The position numbers and the translations under genes were made by a program. Below, piece by piece: positions 62,248-64,000 of a stretch of DNA of 64,000 nt (its first letter is position 1; the number at the start of each line of letters is the position of its first letter). The DNA lies in the NCBI GenBank assembly GCA_002421865.1, contig DISE01000106.1:23726-87725 (forward strand), in the 5' to 3' direction. Origin of the DNA: Castellaniella sp. UBA6218. GTDB taxonomy: Bacteria; Pseudomonadota; Gammaproteobacteria; Burkholderiales; Burkholderiaceae_B. The notes under the pieces are model-generated. The model did not search any database, had not been told where the DNA came from, and saw only the letters and a program-made list of their open reading frames with translations.

Positions 62248-63513
62248 CTAAAGCGCACGCCAGCCGATGTCGCGGCGGCAGAACCCTTCGGGCCAGTCGA
62301 TGGCATCGACCATCCCGTAGGCGCGGTCGCGGGCCTCGGCCAGGGTCGCGCCGCGCGCAGTGACGTTCAGGACGCGCCCGCCATTGGCGACGATCTGGCC
62401 GTCGCGGGCCGCGGTTCCGGCGTGAAAGACCATATGCGCGGTGTCTTCGGTCAGGGCATCCAGCCCGCGGATCGCCGAGCCCTTGGCATAATCGCCCGGA
62501 TAACCCTTCGCGGCCAGAACCACCGTCAGGGCGTGGTCATCGGCCCAATTGACACGGGCATCGGCCAGCCGGCCTTCGGCGCAGGCCAGCAGCAGGTCGA
62601 GCGCCTGCGCACCCAGCCGCAGCATCAGCACCTGGCATTCGGGGTCGCCGAAGCGGACGTTGTATTCGACCAGACGCGCCTGACCGCCCTCGATCATCAG
62701 CCCGGCATAGAGGACGCCTTGATAGGGGGTGCCCCGGCGCGCCATCTCGGCCACGGTGGGGCGCACGATCCGGTCCAGCGCCTGTTCCATCAGCGCATCC
62801 GTCAGCACCGGGGCCGGGGAATAGGCGCCCATGCCGCCGGTGTTCGGGCCGGTGTCGCCCTCGCCCACGGCCTTGTGGTCCTGGGCCGAAGGCAGCAGCG
62901 CGTAGTTTTCGCCGTCGCAGAAGGCCAGGAACGAGGCCTCCTCGCCGGAGAGCGCCTGCTCCACGACCACGCGCGCGCCCGCCGCGCCGAAGCTTCTGGC
63001 GATCATCATGTCGTCGATGGCTGCCAGCGCCTCGTCCACGGTTTTGGCCACCACCACGCCCTTGCCCGCGGCCAGGCCGTCGGCCTTGACCACCAGCGGC
63101 GCGCCCTGCCTGCGGATGTAGTCCCGGGCGGCTTCGGGGTCGTCGAAGACCTGGAAGTCCGCGGTGGGCACGTTTGCCGCGCGCATGACGTTCTTGGCGA
63201 AGGCCTTGCTGCCCTCAAGCTGGGCGGCAAAGGCCGAGGGACCGAAGCAGGGGATGCCCGCCTCGGCCAGGGCGTCGGCCAGGCCCAGCACCAGCGGGGC
63301 CTCCGGCCCGACCACCACCAGGCCGACCTGTTCAGCCTTGGCCAGGGCGATGAGCCCCTCGATGTCGTCGTCCTTCACGGCCACGTTTCGGGCCTCGCGG
63401 GCGGTGCCGCCGTTGCCCGGTGCGGCCAGGATACGGTCCACCCTGGCGGAATCATTGAGCTTCCAGCACAGGGCGTGTTCCCTGCCGCCAGAGCCCACAA
63501 CAAGCACGTTCAT
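62248..63513 (-). CDS. purD: phosphoribosylamine-glycine ligase, apparently a hybrid of two lineages
   Basis: The 421-residue enzyme joins phosphoribosylamine and glycine with ATP in purine synthesis. The ATG at 63513 gives MNVLVVGSGGREHALCWKL. Motifs VVKADGLAAGKGV and GPNTGGMGAYSPAP are intact. The first half reads like Desulfovibrio PurD (APGNGGTARE, GPSAFAAQLEGSKAFAK). The second half, from about residue 245, reads like Rhodobacteraceae PurD (EMARRGTPYQGVLYAGLMI, WPEGFCRRDIGWRAL). The frame is open throughout. Confidence 0.93.
   Translation of the reverse strand: MNVLVVGSGGREHALCWKLNDSARVDRILAAPGNGGTAREARNVAVKDDDIEGLIALAKAEQVGLVVVGPEAPLVLGLADALAEAGIPCFGPSAFAAQLEGSKAFAKNVMRAANVPTADFQVFDDPEAARDYIRRQGAPLVVKADGLAAGKGVVVAKTVDEALAAIDDMMIARSFGAAGARVVVEQALSGEEASFLAFCDGENYALLPSAQDHKAVGEGDTGPNTGGMGAYSPAPVLTDALMEQALDRIVRPTVAEMARRGTPYQGVLYAGLMIEGGQARLVEYNVRFGDPECQVLMLRLGAQALDLLLACAEGRLADARVNWADDHALTVVLAAKGYPGDYAKGSAIRGLDALTEDTAHMVFHAGTAARDGQIVANGGRVLNVTARGATLAEARDRAYGMVDAIDWPEGFCRRDIGWRAL
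62791..62868. other. suspected lineage junction inside purD
   Basis: This span encodes GEGDTGPNTGGMGAYSPAP and neighbours (residues about 216-241), the most conserved stretch of PurD. Protein style changes from Rhodobacteraceae on the lower-coordinate side to Desulfovibrio-like on the higher side. The exact base cannot be fixed. Confidence 0.65.
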
Positions 63514-63706
63514 GGTCTGCTCCAGATGGGTCGGTTGGTGGCACAGGTCTAGTGAAATCGGCGCGGATTTGCAAGGCGGCCCCGGATTGCGTATTTCCGG
63601 CACAAAATGAAAATAGCACTTGCGCTGTTCCGGCAATGATCACATTATGCAATGAGTAAAATCCGTTTCCGCCTATGCACCGCACAAACGTTTGAGGAGG
63701 TCGGTC

Positions 63707-64000
63707 ATGAGCATGATGAAGACGCAGGCCGCCAAGGCCCCGGCCAAGGCTCCAGCCAAGGCTCCGGCCAAGGCCATGTCCACGCTTCCGGCCAAGAGCA
63801 TGTCCAAGCTGCCGGCCAAGGCCGCGCCCCAGGCCCCGGCCAAGGCCCCGGCCAAGAAGGCCAAGGCCCCGGTGCGGAAGAAATCCAGCCAGGAGGCCAT
63901 GCTGGCGCGAGTCGAGGCGGTGCGCCTGGTGCAGCGCGAGGAAGGGCATTTCGACTGCTTCGGCAGGGCCGGCAGCGGCTACTGCGACCAGGGCGAGTGC
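63707..64000 (+). CDS. Lys/Ala/Pro-repeat protein with cysteine motif, cut by window edge
   Basis: The ATG at 63707 follows GAGGAGG. The 98 visible codons start with about 60 residues of AKAPAKAP-type repeats, like histone H1-type tails. A helix (QEAMLARVEAVRLVQREEGH) and FDCFGRAGSGYCDQGEC follow, a cysteine cluster that may bind metal. The gene runs off the right edge. Basic low-complexity tails of this kind often bind DNA. It is on the Desulfovibrio-like side of the seam. Confidence 0.8.
   Translation, partial: MSMMKTQAAKAPAKAPAKAPAKAMSTLPAKSMSKLPAKAAPQAPAKAPAKKAKAPVRKKSSQEAMLARVEAVRLVQREEGHFDCFGRAGSGYCDQGEC

Noticed and set aside
63710..63890. The GCCAAGGCTCCG-type repeats at the right end as a CRISPR array or satellite
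   Set aside because: They are short, irregular, in frame, and encode an AKAPAK tail behind a good ribosome site. There are no spacers.

Overview
The window is high-GC DNA that reads as three pieces from three bacterial lineages. Positions 1 to about 8.2 kb look like a betaproteobacterium of the Alcaligenaceae (Bordetella/Achromobacter type). This piece carries oxoprolinase genes, a GntR regulator, a TRAP transporter, a pirin, an FMN reductase and the betaproteobacterial arrangement tpiA-secG-tRNA-Leu. Positions about 8.2 to 62.8 kb look like a Rhodobacteraceae chromosome (Paracoccus/Rhodobacter type). From about 62.8 kb to the end the sequence looks like Desulfovibrio. Both seams fall inside very conserved motifs of housekeeping genes: the active-site loop of tpiA and the nucleotide-binding region of purD. 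That pattern suggests a metagenomic or contaminated assembly chimera more than natural recombination. The lineage calls rest on remembered family sequences, not on a search.

The Rhodobacteraceae block carries a left arm of host genes on the minus strand (iscA/erpA-like, a DUF3307 membrane protein, a SatD-like protein, a SufT-like protein). Its right arm holds an acyltransferase, a class III aminotransferase, rpiA, gor, hflK, hflC, a DegP-type protease, a [2Fe-2S] ferredoxin, a bestrophin-like channel and the 3' half of purD.

Between the arms lies a complete, apparently intact transposable (Mu-like) prophage at 11165-52278, 41,114 bp. Its ends could be fixed to the base. It starts TGT and ends ACA, has inverted terminal transposase-type sites (one at the left, two in tandem 22 bp apart at the right), and is flanked by a 5-bp target duplication GCCCC. 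The phage runs left to right as follows: a leftward repressor operon with a small secreted protein; a triple operator; early genes; a ParB-like protein, MuA and MuB; accessory early genes with DUF3164, GemA and a Mor-type activator; endolysin and holin; Mu-type packaging and head genes (DUF2730, DUF3486, terminase, DUF935 portal, gp30-like, gpG-like, protease with nested scaffold, gpT capsid, gp35 to gp38-like); then a long-tailed siphovirus tail (tube, frameshifted chaperones, tape measure, hub, peptidase, tip protein); large fibres; and an adenine methylase at the right end. The combination of a Mu replication and head module with a non-contractile tail resembles known Rhodobacter transposable siphophages.

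The most interesting new readings are the exact ends, a classic -1 frameshift site GGGAAAC in the tail chaperone, three 16-bp operator copies, a lysogen-expressed secreted protein in the repressor operon, a tandem early-gene paralogue pair, and a recurring CCCGTTAAA element.
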